Assembly (NCBI GenBank): GCA_004154925.1
Contig: QJNS01000059.1
Coordinates: 1-64,000 of the forward strand
Direction of reading: 5' to 3'
DNA: 64,000 nt
Origin: Monosporascus cannonballus
Taxonomy: Eukaryota; Ascomycota; Sordariomycetes; Xylariales
Every line of letters begins with the position of its first letter. Positions within the stretch are counted from its first letter, which is position 1. The notes below the pieces were generated by a model, which worked only from the letters and a program-made list of their open reading frames with translations, was not told the origin of the DNA and made no database searches. A program made the position numbers and the translations under genes. Below, piece by piece: positions 36,131 to 47,330 of the stretch.

Positions 36131-36470
36131 TGTTATGGCCTAACGAGCTGCGGCCTCAGAAAACGGTCGCAACGGTGACTAAGCCATATGGGTCGAGTCA
36201 CGTAATGGCTCGATAGGATCGATCGTAAAGCCTCTAGAGCCGGGTTGGACAGAATGAAACAATTAATTATAAAAATATTCATTATCTCCATAATTTAGAT
36301 AATTTTAGCTTATATCATTTACCAATATTAATCGTTTGCAATAAGGCATTTCCGGTATTAAGAAATGTAATACGATTACTGTATTTATTGCTTAGATTCT
36401 TACGATATTCCTATTAACATAAACCCGTTAACTTAGGTTTAATAATTAATTAAACCGTTTAGCCGTTATA
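36131..36470 (+). repeat. Element 3 5' LTR
   Basis: Begins TGTTATGGCC, ends GCCGTTATA. Its U3 carries a single GATCGATCGTAAAGCC unit (about 37 bp); the partner LTR has two. Confidence 0.92.
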
Positions 36471-36530
36471 CGTTATAACCTTTCATTTAGTAGTACCGTT
36501 AAACTCTGAATAATATTCAATATTGTCAAA

Positions 36531-37500
36531 ATGTCGATTAGCATTTAGGAAACCCCTATTTAGCAGCTTTAGGCTCGAATTCGGGAACTGGAGAAAGAAG
36601 TTCGATAACTTAGGGTTACGCCTGCCTAACCCTTTTTCGCCCGTATGAAGCCAAAGAAACCAGAACCTTACGATGGAAAAAGTAACCTTTAGATTTTCCT
36701 AATTTAGGCATAAATTTACTTTCGCTTCCTAAATCTTAATAACCTAACGGATATGGTTTTAGTAATAGGAATATACCTAATAAGAAATGCAGCTAATTAG
36801 TTTAAGCCTATTATAAGAAATTTCTTAAAAGTAAAAAAAATAAATAAAAAGAATTTTATTAACGAAATCTTTTTAATTTATACTAATTTCGAAAATAAAA
36901 TACGTAATAATTTCGGTAATCCGGATAAAAAAATTAACGGCTTAATAATTTTTATAATTCCGACAGAAAAAACCTATATCCAAATATGCCGTAACCTTTA
37001 AAAGTTTTACAGTTAAGGCAAAATGGGGAAATAACAAAATTAACGCCCTTATTAACATATTTTATAAAAAACTGAAAAACGATATGAAAAATAGAATTAT
37101 TCGGATTAAATAATTAATTGCTTTGGATTAGTATATTATAAAGGTAATTAAGATTAACAATAGATAATTTGAAAAACGATAAGAAAAAAAGGGATAATAT
37201 ATTATATGTTCGGGATATAACAAATTTAATTAGGGGAAAAAACAAAACGTATTCCTTACCTTTTACGGAACGGCGCCAGGACTTAGGGAATTCGGCGTTA
37301 CCCATAAATAAGATTAAAGTTAAATTAAATGCTTTAATTACGGCAAAATAAGATATAAAGTTTATAAATGCAAAAAATCTAAGAAGTTACGATAAAATAA
37401 TTGGACCTTTATACCGGAAAGATAATTTAGAAATAATTAAGGAAATGATAGCAAAGTTATTAATATAATTTAAGCCAAGTATATATTAGGCTTACGATAA
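36531..37500 (+). pseudogene. Gypsy gag relic, subtype B, element 3
   Basis: The frame starts with ATG (MSISI). It contains RIRELEKEVR, a probable short coiled coil, then KPKKPEPYDGKS and a GIYLI..AAN.FKPI stretch, which is the typical retrotransposon Gag core. The zinc knuckle at 37330-37371 reads CFNYGKIRYKVYKC (second Cys and His now Tyr), in a different frame from the upstream part. A 60-codon open stretch lies at 37169-37351. Stops are TAG/TAA at likely Gln positions. Confidence 0.75.
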
Positions 37501-38399
37501 GAGGTTTAACCGGAATTATTACTATAAAAAATTCGATAAGGAATACGAAAAGCTAAAAAGTTAGTTCGATAGGCGTTATAAATATAACAAAAGGCGCTAT
37601 AAGTTTAATTATACGAATACCGGGATTAAACAGAAGAATTTTGTCCCGGAATACCTGATCGATACCGTAAAATACATGCTGTATATTGTTAACGACGAGA
37701 ATATCCCGACCATAAAAAATGGAAATAATATATTTACGTATGAATTACCCGAATATATTATAAGAGATTTGATTTTCTAAACCGTACCGGGCATAACAAA
37801 AATGATAAGTAATAATATCGACAATTTCGAACCATAGTTCCAGGAAATATCTAATAACTGGCCGAAGCAAAAAGTTGGCCTAAAGAAAAATAGTACTCGC
37901 AAAAAGGCCTTTTTTGTTATTATGGATGGTACAACCACCAAACGGAAAAAGAATTAATCTAACGTACGGTGAAAAAGTATTATTAGAAAGATATTACGAA
38001 TTTTTATTTTCAATTAGCATTTATTGCGAATCCCTAAGAAAAAAAGGTTATAAAAAAATACGTTAACTTACAGAAGATCTTTAGAATGACAGCCAAAATA
38101 ACGGATAATTGGATACAATCGTAAATATAAAAAAACAATTTATTCGATAAGGAGAAAAATTATAAAAAAATCAGGAATAATTAATACAGTTCAAAGGAAC
38201 AGTACGCCGACAATAACAACAAATACAACAGCTTAACGCGTTATACATAAAAATACAAATAAAGCTTAACAAACTCGAATAAAAATTAAAAGAAAATTAC
38301 CTATAAAAAACCTACAAAATAACGAAACCTAAAAAAGTTAAAGAGAACTCCTAAGAAAAGTTTTAAACGCGATAATAAAAAACGTTAATAACTTTATAA

Positions 38400-41300
38400 T
38401 CTTAAAAATACGAATCGAAAGGTAATAATATACCGTAATAGTAAATTGCGGAATTCTGAGCGGAAATTACATTATACCAGATATGGTTAATAAGCATAAA
38501 CTGCTATAACAATATAAGTTAAAACCTTATACAGCAACGAATGCCGAAAGTTAGAAATTCGCCTACGATAACGGAAAAATCATACGCAAAATTAATTACC
38601 TCGGATTCTTATTTAAAGACGATATTAAACGGTTAATTTCGATATCGTTCTATTTGGGAATTACGATATAATCTTAGGATTACTATGGATACGCCAGTAT
38701 GGAACCTTAATTAATAACGGGACTGGCCAGGTAAGGTTCGCCTTATACCCCATTAACGGACAAAAAAAAGAATTAAGGTTTAAATACTTAATCGATAATA
38801 ATAAGGAATATAAATATAAGGACACGATAAATACTTTATTACCCAAAAAAATAAAATACAAAAAAAACGGATATTAAAGAAAAATACGACGTATTATTGT
38901 TACCATTAAAGCAAAATTAAAACAACTAAATAACGATTTAAAATAACAAAAACAATAGCATAAAAAATTAGAAACTTTAATTAATATATTACTATAATAT
39001 TATAAATACAAACAGCTTTTCAGAAAAGAATTCGATATAAAACTACCAAAATACAGCGAATAGAATTATGAAATAATCCTTAAAAAGGATTTTCAACAAA
39101 ATTTTACCCCATTTACAATCTTAACGGAAACGAATTACGTATTTTCAGAAAATACCTGGAAAATCGGCTACAAAAAAAATAAATTCGACTTTCGAAATTA
39201 CCGGCAAAATACCCTATATTTTTCGTATCTAAGAAAAATAAGAAATTGCAATTTCTAATTAACTATTAATAATTAAATAATATCATAATCAAAAATCAAA
39301 TATTATTACCTTTAATTACGGAAATAAAAAGCCAATTTTACGGAACTAAATAATTCATAATATTTGATCTTGAAAATAAATATAATCTTATTAAAATCAA
39401 AAAAAAATACAAATAAAAAATAATTTTTAAAACGAAATACGAATTATTTAAATATTTAGTTATATTAATAAGACTTATTAACGTATTAATAACTTTTTAG
39501 CAGATAATAAATTACGTATTACGAAAATACCTTAATATTTTCCTTATTTGCTATTTCGATAACATTTTTATCTTTTTAAAAACGGAAAAAACATACGCAA
39601 AATACGTCCATAAAGTTTTTTAAACTTTATAAGACGTAAGGTTACTTATTAACGCAAAAAAAAAATTAATTCCATACATAAAAAGTGAAATATCTGGAAT
39701 ATATTATTATCCTAAAACATATCAAGATAAACCCCAAGAAAATCGCTGTAATTACAAAATGGCAAACGTTAACAAAAATCAAAAAGGTACAGGCATTTTT
39801 TGGATTTGCCAACTATTACAGGAAATTTATTCGAAACTTTAGCAAAATAATTATACCCCTAATAAATCTTACGAAAAAAAAATCAAATAAACGCCAAATA
39901 CGAAAAAGGTATTTTAGGATATTAAGGATATAATTACCAGCGAACCAGTACTAATTATATACGATCTAAACCGCCCCGTTAAACTAAAAAACGATATTTC
40001 GAATTACGCGTTAAATACAGTAATCAAATAATAAGATAATAAAGGCAAACTGCACCTTATTACATTCTTTTCGTATAAACTAAAAAGAGCCAAGTTTAAT
40101 TACGGCATTCTAAATAAAAAATTTATGGCCATTATTATGGTATTTCGGGAATTTAAGTATTTCCTAAAGGAAAACTTATACCAGGTCAAAATTTATACGG
40201 ATTATCAAAATTTTACCCGATTTACCATAACCAAAAAACTTACAAAACAATAATTAAAATATGTAAGAAAATTGGCGAACTTCGACATTGTTATTATCTA
40301 TAAGAAGAAATCAGAAAACGGCAAAGTAAATACTTTAAACAAGCGACCCGACTTCGAAAAAAATTAATTAAAATTAATTATAAAATTTTTAATTCTACCA
40401 TAAAAGAATATTTACGCTTACGACAAGTTACGATAATTCGGGCAATACGTTATAATATGTACCAGAAAATTTAACAATATAACAATAATTTCTCAAAAAA
40501 CCAAAAAACAAATAAAATGTAAGTTCTAAAAAAATATTAGAAAAGTTTAATACGAAAAATATACGAATATTAATTATATAAATATCCAGGGATTTACAAA
40601 ACCCTAAAAAGATTTTAACGCATATATTTTTTTCCTAAAATAAAATTAACGGTATAAAAAATTATACGGCAATATAATATTTGCGCCAAAATAAAAGCAT
40701 AACAATACAAACCATACGGGAAATTACAGCCATTACTAATCATAAAACGATTATAATATTTAATTATATTTAACTTTATTACTAAACTTCCTATATCAGA
40801 AAATCCAGTTACGGGAATATATTACGATAACATCTTTGTAATCGTCGATCGATTTACGAAATTTTCCTATTTCCTACCATATTATAAGGACATAAACGCC
40901 GAATAACTAATATATAATTTCTTTAAATATATTTTCAATATATACGGATTACCAATAAAAATTATATCAGTTAAATAATTAATATTTGTATTTAAATTTT
41001 GACAAAGTTTAATAATATAAATCGGCCTAAATTATAAATTATTTAACGTATTTAAACTTTAAATTAATAAATAAATAAAAAGAATAAATTAAACTTTAAA
41101 AATTTACTTATAATATTACATTAATTACGAATAGAATAACTAAATTTAAAAGTTACCAATTATTTAATTAATTTATAATATTAGTTATTATAAAAGTATT
41201 AAGGTAATACCTACGAACGCAAATTTTGGTTTTATTTCAAAAATTTACAAAAAAGTACGCGACGACGGTCCAATTAATATCAAAATAATTTTTACGTTAA

Positions 41301-41806
41301 AATAATTACGATAACTGTATTATGACATAAAAACAGAATTGGAATTCGTACGGAATCAAATAAGCAAGTATTATAACCAAAAAAGGTTAAAAAAATTAAT
41401 TTTCGAAAAAGGGAAAATGGTTTTTCTCGCCATAAAAATATTCAAATAAAATAACCTAGCAAAAAACTCGATTTCAAATATATCGGTCCATATAAAATCA
41501 CTAAAAAAATCTTAAAAAACAATTATTAATTAGAACTTTTACCAAAAGTCAAATTTTGTCAAATTTTTTATGTTTTCTTATTCAAATTAGCAGCAAATAT
41601 AATTAAAGTATATACGATATAAAATGACATAAAAGTAAAAAATAAACGAATATACGAAATAAAAAAAATACTTAATATATAAAAATAAAACGGATTTACC
41701 GAGTACTTAATTAAATAAAAAAATACCTAAATTCCGAAAATACCTGGGAATTTACTAAGAATTTTATTGGCGCCCAGCGCCTATTAAAAAACTTTTACCA
41801 ATAACG
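38400..41806 (+). pseudogene. Gypsy pol relic, element 3
   Basis: Protease site near 38445-38480 (VNCGILSGNYIIPD, Asp now Asn). RT box CYFDNIFIF near 39546-39578 (YFDD with Asp to Asn). Open RT/RNase H segment 39685-39933 includes KVQAFFGFANYYRKFIRNF. RNase H and the HHCC zinc finger should follow to about 40700. The integrase core at about 40820-41060 reads NIFVIVDRFTKFSYF and FKFWQSL. The chromodomain at about 41640-41806 reads NGFTEYLIK, then SENTWEFTKNFIGAQRLLKNF. The chromodomain assigns the element to the chromoviruses. Confidence 0.85.
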
Positions 41807-42348
41807 CCGAAATCGGCAGGGTTAAAAGTTCCCCAGTTAATAAACGACCAATTTATGGATTCCAGGTTAAACCAGTCGAAAAAAGGAGCGGCCTCCGCCG
41901 TAGCAATTTTGGCGGCCTTCCGATTAATCTGTTTCTTTCGACGTTCCAACTTATTTAATTCTTCCAAGGACCGAAACTTACAAAATAGCATACGTACTAT
42001 ACGATCGGCCCATAATTTCTTTTATTTTCGAAAACGACGAACCTTAACCTGCGTTTGTTTTATTTCTTTTTCGGCTTTCTTAAATTTTGTTTTAACCTTA
42101 AGGTAATTAAAAACAAGCTTTTCGAATTGAAATATGGAAAAACCGTTAATATCATAAAGGCCCTAGTTCCGCGTTACGTATTTTTCATACCTGGAAAAAT
42201 CCGACAAAAAAGTACGACAAAATAACAATCCGTAACGAATATAATAAGAACATACTGGCATATTTACGGCTCGAAAAATAATTAATTTAAGCAAATTATT
42301 TCGTTTTTTCGTTTTTCTGTTAATCAGTTTTTTAATACGATCTGACAT
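41764..42348 (-). pseudogene. Antisense Zn2Cys6-like accessory ORF, element 3
   Basis: The best copy: 195 codons in phase on the minus strand, ATG at 42348 (MSDRIKKLINRK), only two internal stops (after EKYVTRN and after VRRFRK). The cysteine motif reads C-x2-Y-x7-C-x9-Y-x2-Y-x7-Y around MPVCSYYIRYGLLFC, close to the Zn(II)2Cys6 pattern with RIP-type Cys-to-Tyr changes. Next come about 90 charged, Lys/Glu-rich residues likely to form a coiled coil (KFKKAEKEIKQTQVK; LEELNKLERRKK), then an Ala-rich and Trp-rich tail (FNLESINWSFINWG) ending GAGRQ. The last 40 bases overlap the chromodomain frame on the opposite strand. Confidence 0.8.
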
Positions 42349-42418
42349 AATGGCGGGAAGGAAACTTACAAAAGAAAAAAAAAATCTTCGGGACGAAAAT
42401 TATGGAAAAGGAGGATCG

Positions 42419-42795
42419 TATTATAACCTAACGGGCTGCGGCCTCAGAAAACGGTCGTAACGGTAACTAAGCCATATGGGTCGAGTTACGTAATGGCTCA
42501 ACAGGATCGATCGTAAAAGCCTTTAGAGCCGGGCTCGATAAGATCGATCGTAAAGCCTCCAGAACCGGGCTTAACAAAATGAAAAAATTAAGTATAAAAA
42601 TATTTATTACTTCCAGAATTTAGATAACTTCAGCTTGCAACATTTATTAATACTAATCGTTTGCAATAAAATATTTCCGGTATTAAGAGACGTAATACGA
42701 TTACTATATCCATTGCTCAGATTCCCACGATACTCCTGCCAACATAAACCCGTAGACTTAGGTTTAATAGTTGGTTAAACCGCCTAGCCGTCACA
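42419..42795 (+). repeat. Element 3 3' LTR
   Basis: Begins TATTATAACC after the polypurine tract GGAAAAGGAGGATCG and ends GCCGTCACA, then the TTTAG duplication. A 37-bp U3 unit is duplicated (about 42510-42570), which explains the extra length over the 5' LTR. Confidence 0.93.
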
Positions 42796-42939
42796 TTTAG
42801 TTCGTTATGTTTTAACATTATCATAATTTTTACCCAATAGGTACCCGTAGGTGGTTAGTTCGTAGGTAGGTAATCGTGGGTATCTTTGAAAAAATGCCAA
42901 GACTACCCACGGTTACCCACCCACAGTCGTGGGTAGTCC
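42796..42939. repeat. TACCCA/TGGGTA-rich segment with hairpin
   Basis: Interspersed TACCC, GTAGGT and TGGGTA motifs. A perfect 10-bp inverted repeat GACTACCCAC/GTGGGTAGTC occupies 42901-42910 and 42929-42938. Two tandem GGGTACCCATT units follow at 42942-42963 and run into the NmrA-like frame. It is not a known telomere repeat. Confidence 0.7.
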
Positions 42940-43851
42940 GTGGGTACCCATTGGGTACCCATTGCAAACCCTACTGGCTACCAAGGCGGCGGTGTAGCCG
43001 AGCAGTTGCGCAAGCTTGACTGGACGGTCCACGCGACAGTTCGCAAGCTTGAATCCCAGAAGGCAACCACTCTGGCCTCCATAGGCGTGAAACTCACCCA
43101 ACGGGATTGGGACAACGAGGAAGCCCTCAGGTCCAGCATTGCGGGCTGCGATAAAGTCTTTCTCTGTCTGATGTCGACCGTTGACGACTTCGACCGCGAG
43201 CGCCGCCACGCCGTCAAGATTGTTAGGATCGCCAAAGCCGCCGGTGTGAAACAGGTCGTGACCTCCACAAGCTTGGGTGTGTCGCAAATTGACGCGGCGG
43301 ACCCGCTCCTAAAGCCGAGCTTGCTGCAGGAGCTCCTAGTGGTGAAGAAGGCCGTCGAGCAAGCTGTGCTCGACGGCGAATTCGAGTCCTGGACGTTTTT
43401 AAGGCCGGCATATTTCATGACTAATTTCCTAAAGCCAAACATCGACAACTACAGCGATATCGTGTCGGAGAAGATCTGGAAATCCGCGATGACGCCAGAT
43501 ACGAAGATCGGGTTCATCGACCCTCACGATATCGGACAGTTCGCAATTGCAGCGTTCAAGGACCCGAAGGGGTTCAAGAACCGTTCCCTAGGGCTCGTAA
43601 GCGAGCTGCTTACGCCGCAAGAAGCAATGGATCGCTTGGGGAAAGCGATGGGCAGCCCAATCAAAGCGACCTTCATGACCGACGAGGAGATCGCTGCGGC
43701 GCATCCAATGACTGTTCTTTTTCGAATGGAGAAGTCGATGAGGAATATGTCTGATTATGTTGATTTGGAAGAGTTGGGCAAGATTGTTCCCTTGACTAGC
43801 TTCAGCGAGTTTTTGGACAGGGAGCAGGGTAGAGTTAAGAAGCTTACTTGA
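42940..43851 (+). CDS. NmrA-like NAD(P)-binding protein, 5'-truncated
   Basis: An uninterrupted 303-codon frame with normal GC content and codon use. NmrA-like proteins are Rossmann-fold NAD(P) binders, some redox-sensing regulators and some oxidoreductases. The dinucleotide loop appears as NPTGYQGGGVAEQL, where GATGxxGGG-V is usual, so the first glycine and the preceding first beta strand are missing. Later features fit the family: VRKLES, a GCDKVFLC strand, KIVRIAKAAGVKQVVTSTS, and WTFLRPAYFMTNF near residue 160. The frame has no ATG before 43171 (residue 78). Its upstream codons are GTG GGT ACC CAT TGG, made of the TACCCA repeat. So the original 5' end has probably been lost or replaced near 42966, and expression is doubtful. 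No RIP signs, implying single copy. Confidence 0.8.
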   Translation: MGTHWVPIANPTGYQGGGVAEQLRKLDWTVHATVRKLESQKATTLASIGVKLTQRDWDNEEALRSSIAGCDKVFLCLMSTVDDFDRERRHAVKIVRIAKAAGVKQVVTSTSLGVSQIDAADPLLKPSLLQELLVVKKAVEQAVLDGEFESWTFLRPAYFMTNFLKPNIDNYSDIVSEKIWKSAMTPDTKIGFIDPHDIGQFAIAAFKDPKGFKNRSLGLVSELLTPQEAMDRLGKAMGSPIKATFMTDEEIAAAHPMTVLFRMEKSMRNMSDYVDLEELGKIVPLTSFSEFLDREQGRVKKLT

Positions 43852-44789
43852 TGTGGTGTATCACCTTGTGCCACCACAGAGGTAAGCTTCAAGTCGTGTT
43901 GTACAAGTCAACGTGCTCTATCAGTTTTGGGAGACAGCCAGCATCTTTCCTGTCTAATGATCAATCATAGCTTGGCGGCAATCTACACCCTGTTTCCTAT
44001 GCAATTGTAGTACTAGAAGTGTAGACGGATGATATGAATGTAGTAAAGTGCCCCAGTAGTGAATACGGTGACACCCTTAGAACATGATATAGCCAATAGC
44101 AATGTCAGTTAAAGGACCAGTGCATACCTTGAGCCCAAGTTAAACTGTTTATCAATTATATTCAACCGTCCAAGCCTCCGACACAATGGTGCGCGCCCTT
44201 CTGTCTTGGCTATTGACAATGATTGCGGGGGTTGTGTGGATGGCTCTCGCTACTCTACGCTAAGTTGCGAGCTAGAAGGGCCGCCCCCTATAGGCTTTCA
44301 GGAGAATGCGCCCACATGCAGCCCCGGAGTAGCAATAGTATAGGAGGAGTCACAGCCGAGCATACTTCTCCACTTTGAGTGACAGTTCCGGCCGAGGAAC
44401 GGAGCGCCAGTTACGTTCTTGAAGTTACTCAGATGATTTGTTATAACAGAGTGAAGACTTGCAAATCTTCGTCCCCTGAACTTTATCCTTTTACTCTGTA
44501 AAACGAGATAAAAATCCAGACTCATCAGTCTTTCACAGGCAGAGATCAAAATGGTATCTAACGTTTCCGGCAATAATCTGCCTGAATTCGGTACAGGAAT
44601 GCTATAACACTTTCTTATTGAACCCGGCTATCGAAATCTTAATAATGGTATGGGCTCCCGAGAGATAGGTAAGTGGCCGGCTGACGTAAAAGTGTAAGGT
44701 CGTTTGGGAATATCCCCCGTGTTATCTAGGAGGAGTGATGTCGTAATCAGGATTAGGCCGAGGCCAAACCCGATAGCTTCATCCACTAC
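43852..44789. other. GC-balanced region downstream of the NmrA-like gene
   Basis: About 940 bases of unmutated sequence, presumably the gene's 3' flank. Open frames of 91 and 103 codons on the minus strand (44298-44573, 44628-44939) have no recognisable features, and the second runs into an LTR, so neither is called. No RNA gene seen. Confidence 0.5.
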
Positions 44790-45133
44790 TGTCATGACCC
44801 AACAGGCTTGGCACGACCAGAAACAGTCAGGAAACTGGAGACACTCCAGGGTCACGTGATCGCGAGGATCGCTGGCGAGTCCAACGAGTCGTAAAATAAT
44901 AAGAATTAACAGAAAATATATAAATACGTTTATTTCCATAATTTAAATAACTTTAGTTTATAATGCTTATTAATATTAGTTGTTTATTATATAATATTGT
45001 TACCTAAAGTACCTTTGGTATTATAAGACATAATACGTTACTATATTTATTACTTAGATTTTTACGATATTTTTGTTAATATAAACCCGTACGATTAAGG
45101 TTTAATAATTAGTTAAACCTTTTAGCTATTATA
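44790..45133 (+). repeat. Element 6 5' LTR
   Basis: Begins TGTCATGACCC and ends GCTATTATA. The first 100 bases (U3) are GC-balanced and differ from every other LTR here; the last 240 bases are RIPed and match the shared R-U5 part. The preceding bases ACTAC should recur beyond the window. Confidence 0.85.
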
Positions 45134-45252
45134 CGTTGCAAATTTTTATTTAATAGTACCGTTAAACTTTGAGCAATATCGCCGACATTATATTTACCAG
45201 TAAGCAAACCGAATAATTTAGTTACTAAGTCCTTAATTATCCGGATATTAAA

Positions 45253-45887
45253 ATGGAATCCGAAAAGAAAAAAAAAACTTCACCATTTTCGCAAAGAAGT
45301 TCTTCGACGACCGGATGCTATAAACGAACGTATTATTTAGCTTAAAAGAAATAATAATAATCTCATAACGTTTTCTTAAGCTGCTTATATGGAATTTAAG
45401 GCAAAAAAAAAGTTCACGAAAGCGGAAAACCTTTTTAAGTAAGCCAAATTATTTAGTTAAATTTTATTAAGGAATTAGGAAAAGTTTTTAAGCTTTTTAA
45501 ACTAGAACTTTTTAATGGAATTTTAATTAAGTTATAATTATTTTTAATTTAATGCCGAATATATTTCCTGTATTTTCTTATTTAATTAATTACGTTTATT
45601 ATACGAATTAAATTCGTAATCGGACAATTTACTAAAAATACGGCTATTTGGTTTAAACCCGCCATAAAAAACATATTACCTTATTAATCGAAAAACGAAA
45701 CCCGGAAATAATGCAAATTTATAATAATTACGAATAATTCGAACAAATATTAACGAAAGTTTTTGAAGTAATAAACGAAAAAATAAAAGCCAAAATATAT
45801 ATTTAGCAATTATAAGAAAAGGGATTAATATCTAGTTACGGTAATACGTTAATTTAGTTAGCCGCAAAGTTGAACTAGGGATAAAAA
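45253..45887 (+). pseudogene. Gypsy gag relic, subtype A, element 6 (5' part)
   Basis: ATG at 45253 gives MESEKKKK, the same start as element 1 gag. It is interrupted at 45887 by element 4 and resumes at 54703. The downstream zinc knuckle (about 54990-55032) reads YYNYNKTKHKATQYK, the C-x2-C-x4-H-x4-C pattern with Cys changed to Tyr. Confidence 0.65.
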
Positions 45888-46282
45888 TGTTATGACCTAA
45901 CGGTCTTGGCTTTCTTATGGACGGTCGGGCCCACGGAAAAAAAAACCCCGACCACCGCCAAAAGGTTACGTGACCGGCTTAAAGGTCTTAAGGCGCCAAA
46001 CACCTTGAGCCCTTTAAGCCGGCAAAGTAACTTAAAGAACTTAACGGGCTTAAAGGTTTAAACCGTTCAAGCACCTTAAGTCAAAACTAGGATATATACG
46101 TTTATTATTTCCATAATCTGGATAATATTAATTTGTAATAATAATTCGTTACTTAAGGTATTTGTAATATTACGAAACATAATACGTTATTATATTTATT
46201 GCTTAAATTCCTACGATATTCCTGTTAATATAAACCCATACGGCTAAAATTTAATAATTGGTTAAACTTTAAGTTCGTTATA
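45888..46282 (+). repeat. Element 4 5' LTR
   Basis: Begins TGTTATGACC and ends TTCGTTATA. Its U3 is full of reiterated CTTAAAG/CTTTAAG motifs and a GGTTACGTGACC stretch. Confidence 0.92.
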
Positions 46283-46334
46283 TATTACAAATTTTTGTTC
46301 AATAATACTGTTAGATTTTGAATAATATTTAATA

Positions 46335-47330
46335 TTGTTAAAATTTCGACTAGCGTTCAAATAACATTTATTTAATAATTTTAAGTTCGAATTCGAAAAT
46401 TAAAGAAAAAGATCCGATAAATGAGGGTTACGCTATTTGCTTAAGCCTTTTTCGCCCGCATAAAGCCTAAGAAGCCAGAGCCTTACGATAAAAAAGGCAA
46501 TCCTTAGACTTTTTTAATTCAAGTACGAATTTACTTTCGCTTTTTAAACCTTAACGATCCGGCAAATAAAACCTTAATAATAGGAATATACTTAACAGAA
46601 AATATTGTTAATGAATTTGAACTTATTATGAAAATTTTGTTAAAAGTAAGAAAATTGGATAAAAAAACTTTATTAATAAATATTTTGTATTTTATACCAA
46701 TTTTAAAAATAAAATACGCGATAATTCTAGCAATCTAGATAAAAAAGGATTTACGCTTTAATAATTTTTATAACTTCGATAAAAAGAACTTATTTCCAAA
46801 TACGTTATAACCTTTAAAAATTTCGTAATTAAGGCCGGATAAAAAAACGATAAGGCCGATATTTTTATTAACATATTTTATAAAAGATTAAAAGATAATA
46901 TAAAAAATAAAATTATTCGAATTAAAGAATTAGTTGCCCTGGACAGATATATTATAAAGGCAATTAAAATTAATAATTAATAATTTAGAAAACGACAGAA
47001 AAAAAGAATAATATACTTTATAATTGGGGTACAACAAACCCAATTAAAGGAAAAAACGAGATACGCTTTTTACTTTTTACGGAACGGCGCCAAGACCTAT
47101 AGAATTCGGCGTTATCCACAGACAAAACTGGAGCAAGATTAAGTGCTTTAATTATGGCAAAATAGGACATAAAGCCTATAAAGACAAAAAGTCCAAGAGG
47201 CTATAATAAGATAACTAGATCCCTAAACCGGGGGGATAATCCAGGAACAATTAAGAAAGTAACAGAAAAATTATTAACATAATTTAAACCAAATATGTAT
47301 TAGGCCCACAGCAAAAAATTCGATAAGGAC
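46335..47330 (+). pseudogene. Gypsy gag relic, subtype B, element 4
   Basis: The start codon has been lost (ATT at the place of the element 3 ATG). The KPEP core and zinc knuckle (47144-47185, CFNYGKIGHKAYKD) can be read. First Cys and His are kept, the second Cys is Tyr, and the last ligand is Asp, which RIP alone does not explain. Confidence 0.62.

Larger units (their letters stand above)
36131..42795 (+). mobile_element. Ty3/Gypsy chromovirus, element 3 (full length, best preserved)
   Basis: Complete 6665-bp element with a perfect TTTAG target duplication (36126-36130 and 42796-42800). It has fewer RIP changes than elements 1, 2, 4 or 6, so gag, the zinc knuckle, the RT end, the integrase core, the chromodomain and the antisense gene can be read with few stops. 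It is the best reference copy of the family here. Confidence 0.95.

Noticed and set aside
42940..42942. GTG as start codon of the NmrA-like gene
   Set aside because: Nuclear genes of filamentous fungi start at ATG; the first codons come from the TACCCA repeat, so the frame is better treated as 5'-truncated.
42913..43448. Minus-strand frames of 124 and 156 codons over the NmrA-like gene
   Set aside because: Shadows of a GC-rich coding strand; no recognisable domain, while the plus frame is a clear NmrA-like protein.
44298..44939. Two minus-strand frames of 91 and 103 codons as genes
   Set aside because: No domain or signal; the second overlaps the element 6 LTR.
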